From Liquorilactobacillus mali (GTDB lineage Bacteria; Bacillota; Bacilli; Lactobacillales; Lactobacillaceae), in the NCBI RefSeq assembly GCF_001437155.1, contig NZ_JQAR01000001.1:62001-126000 (forward strand): a stretch of 64,000 nt of DNA. Reading direction: 5' to 3'. Under the pieces are notes generated by a model that was not told where the DNA came from, did no database searches, and saw only the letters and a program-made list of their open reading frames with translations. How positions within the stretch are numbered: the stretch's first letter is position 1; each line of letters opens with the position of its first letter. Shown in pieces: positions 62,777 through 64,000 of the stretch. Position numbers and translations under genes: made by a program.

Positions 62777-63046
62777 TTGGGATTAAAAGATAAAATTTTC
62801 GGTAAAGTTGGACGTCATTCACAACATCCTGATGTACAAGAAACAGCAAGTGAGAAGAGAGCTTTTCAAAATGATGAAGAAACACAAGAAGAAATTCCAA
62901 GTCGTGCTCAGCAAAGACAAAATATAAAAAACGAAATTGCTGAGGAGAAAAAAAGAAAATTAACAAGAAGATTAAACTGGATAATTGCGGGATTAGTTGT
63001 GGCAATTATTTGTGTTTATTGTTTTATGGTGTTTGTAAACTTTTAG
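62777..63046 (+). CDS. Small membrane protein of unknown function
   Basis: An 89-residue protein that I do not recognise as a named family. It is charged and hydrophilic for about 65 residues, with a glycine-lysine start (GLKDKIFGKVGRHS), then a single C-terminal membrane segment (about 68-88). Such tail-anchored small proteins are found between nudF and mtnN in lactobacilli. The start is TTG at 62777 with AAGGAG 8 bases before it; the preceding stop is at 62775. Confidence 0.8.
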   Translation: MGLKDKIFGKVGRHSQHPDVQETASEKRAFQNDEETQEEIPSRAQQRQNIKNEIAEEKKRKLTRRLNWIIAGLVVAIICVYCFMVFVNF

Positions 63047-63068
63047 ATAAGAGGAATGGTAACTTAAG

Positions 63069-63755
63069 ATGAAATACGGAATTATATGTGCAATGGATGA
63101 GGAAATAAAAGCACTGAAAGCAGAACTAAAAGAAGCAAAACAAACTGATATAGCTGGAATTACTTTTCTTGAAGGAAAAATTAATGATAGTGAAGTTGTA
63201 CTTGTTCAGTCTGGAATTGGTAAGGTTCAAGCTGGAATGACAACGGGTTTGTTGATTGCACAATTTGAAGTAGAGGCTGTTATAAATTCAGGTTCGGCAG
63301 GTGGAATCGGGCAAGGCTTGCATGTTGGTGACGTTGTTTTGTCTACAGCTGCCGCATACCATGATGTTGATGCTACTGCATTTGGTTATTTACCAGGCCA
63401 ATTGCCGCAGCAACCACAGAAATTTGCAGCTGACCCACAGCTTATTGAAGTGTTGAAAAAAGCTGCTGAAAAAAATCAACAGCATGTTGAAACTGGACTG
63501 ATTGTAACAGGAGATCAATTTGTTGCTTCTTCTGATAAAATAAAGGCAATCAAGGATATTTATCCTGATGTTTTATGCTGCGAAATGGAAGGTGCAGCAA
63601 TTGCACAAGCGGCGTATCAGTTTAAAGTGCCTTTCGTAATTGTTCGTGCAATGTCAGATACGGGTGATGAAGAAGCAGGAATTTCATTTGACGAATTTAT
63701 TATCGAGGCTGGTAAGAAGTCCGCACAAATGATTCTTAATGTTTTAGCAAAATAG
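63069..63755 (+). CDS. mtnN: 5'-methylthioadenosine / S-adenosylhomocysteine nucleosidase
   Basis: This enzyme removes adenine from MTA and SAH, clears these inhibitors and feeds AI-2 formation. The 228-residue protein has GIICAMDEEI, VNSGSAGGIG-type NSGSAGGIGQ, TGDQFVASSDK, CEMEGAAIAQ and RAMSDTGDEEA with the catalytic acid. GAGGAATGG upstream serves as ribosome site. Confidence 0.96.
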   Translation: MKYGIICAMDEEIKALKAELKEAKQTDIAGITFLEGKINDSEVVLVQSGIGKVQAGMTTGLLIAQFEVEAVINSGSAGGIGQGLHVGDVVLSTAAAYHDVDATAFGYLPGQLPQQPQKFAADPQLIEVLKKAAEKNQQHVETGLIVTGDQFVASSDKIKAIKDIYPDVLCCEMEGAAIAQAAYQFKVPFVIVRAMSDTGDEEAGISFDEFIIEAGKKSAQMILNVLAK

Positions 63756-63766
63756 GAGCGATAAAA

Positions 63767-64000
63767 GTGAAACATATTTATTTGGATAACGCGGCTACGA
63801 CACCGATGGCTGCACCGGTTATCAAGACAATGACTGAGACCATGACTAATGTCTTTGGGAATGCTTCAAGTACGCATTTTTATGGAAGACAAGCAAGAGC
63901 CATTTTAGATGATAGCAGACACCTGATTGCTCAGTCGATTAACGCAAAAAAAGATGATGAGATTGTTTTTACAAGTGGCGGTACTGAAAGTGATAATACT
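63767..64000 (+). CDS. iscS: Cysteine desulfurase (IscS/NifS type), 5' part only
   Basis: The frame starts at GTG 63767 with TAGGAGCG, which overlaps the mtnN stop, and runs 78 codons to the window edge. It reads KHIYLDNAATTPMAAPVIKT, then NASSTHFYGRQAR and EIVFTSGGTESDN, the family's N-terminal motifs. The PLP lysine and catalytic Cys lie outside. In lactobacilli a cysteine desulfurase here usually precedes mnmA and supplies sulfur for tRNA thiolation; that neighbour is not visible. Confidence 0.93.
   Translation, partial: MKHIYLDNAATTPMAAPVIKTMTETMTNVFGNASSTHFYGRQARAILDDSRHLIAQSINAKKDDEIVFTSGGTESDNT

Noticed and set aside
1-64000. CRISPR array, IS element, rRNA, tRNA or replication origin
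   Set aside because: No regularly spaced repeats, transposase gene, tRNA fold with CCA end region, rRNA segment or DnaA box cluster was seen on either strand.

Overview
The window is a stretch of core chromosome from an AT-rich Gram-positive of the order Lactobacillales, most likely a member of Lactobacillaceae. The support is gene order and families typical of lactobacilli: PBP2B-rpmG-formyl-THF cyclo-ligase-rhomboid-yqgQ-glucokinase; miaA-ynbB-glnR-glnA; gmk-rpoZ-coaBC-priA-fmt-rsmB-stp-prkC-rsgA-rpe-thiN; recG-plsX-acpP-rnc-smc-ftsY-ylxM-ffh-rpsP-rimM-trmD-rplS; and a complete division and cell wall (dcw) cluster from mraZ to divIVA, followed by ileS. Small families common in this group (DUF3042, DUF4044, DUF3397) are also present. 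A DNPR-type MurE, a diaminopimelate epimerase (DapF) and a DapG-like aspartokinase together argue for meso-diaminopimelate peptidoglycan. That narrows the choice to DAP-type lactobacilli, for example Liquorilactobacillus, Lactiplantibacillus or some Ligilactobacillus. The species cannot be fixed from the window alone.

Layout. 1-916 (minus) is the N-terminal part of a YfhO-type membrane protein. 1125-6441 holds a class B PBP, L33, folate and glucose enzymes, a rhomboid protease and a rhodanese-like protein. 6633-10978 holds DUF3042, miaA, ynbB and the nitrogen pair glnR-glnA with a clear sigma-A promoter. 11077-11463 is an orphan YolD-like gene under two SOS boxes. 11584-23453 is a long operon of nucleotide, CoA, replication restart, translation initiation and Ser/Thr phosphorylation genes. 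23682-28451 holds rpmB (minus), yloU-fakA and recG. 28467-39266 covers lipid precursor, RNase III/SMC/SRP and the rpsP-rplS translation operon. 39516-40931 is a short accessory island: an XRE repressor, an ImmA/IrrE-type protease and a divergent small HTH protein, with no other phage genes. 40970-42872 holds DUF4044, the aspartokinase and DUF3397. 43108-57900 is the dcw cluster, apparently driven from an mraZ operator made of 10-bp repeats. 57905-60967 is an isoleucine T-box with ileS. 61245-64000 holds dapF, a Nudix hydrolase, a small membrane protein, mtnN and the start of a cysteine desulfurase gene.

How the genes work together: most serve growth and division, including peptidoglycan precursor synthesis (murE, mraY, murD, murG, dapF, dapG), transpeptidation (PBP2B, PBP2X), the divisome (ftsL, divIB, ftsA, ftsZ, sepF, divIVA) and its likely signalling through PrkC/Stp. 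Protein targeting (ffh, ftsY, ylxM) and ribosome biogenesis (rnc, rimM, trmD, rsmB, rsgA, rpsP, rplS, rpmB, rpmG) make up the rest.

No wholly new multi-gene system is evident. The points most worth a second look are priA, which appears to lack any ATG, GTG or TTG start and probably begins at ATC; the orphan SOS-controlled gene; the isolated ImmA/repressor switch with an operator inside its promoter; two tiny ORFs carrying a tandem repeat downstream of that switch; and a long hairpin between fakA and recG. No rRNA, tRNA, CRISPR array, insertion sequence or replication origin was seen.
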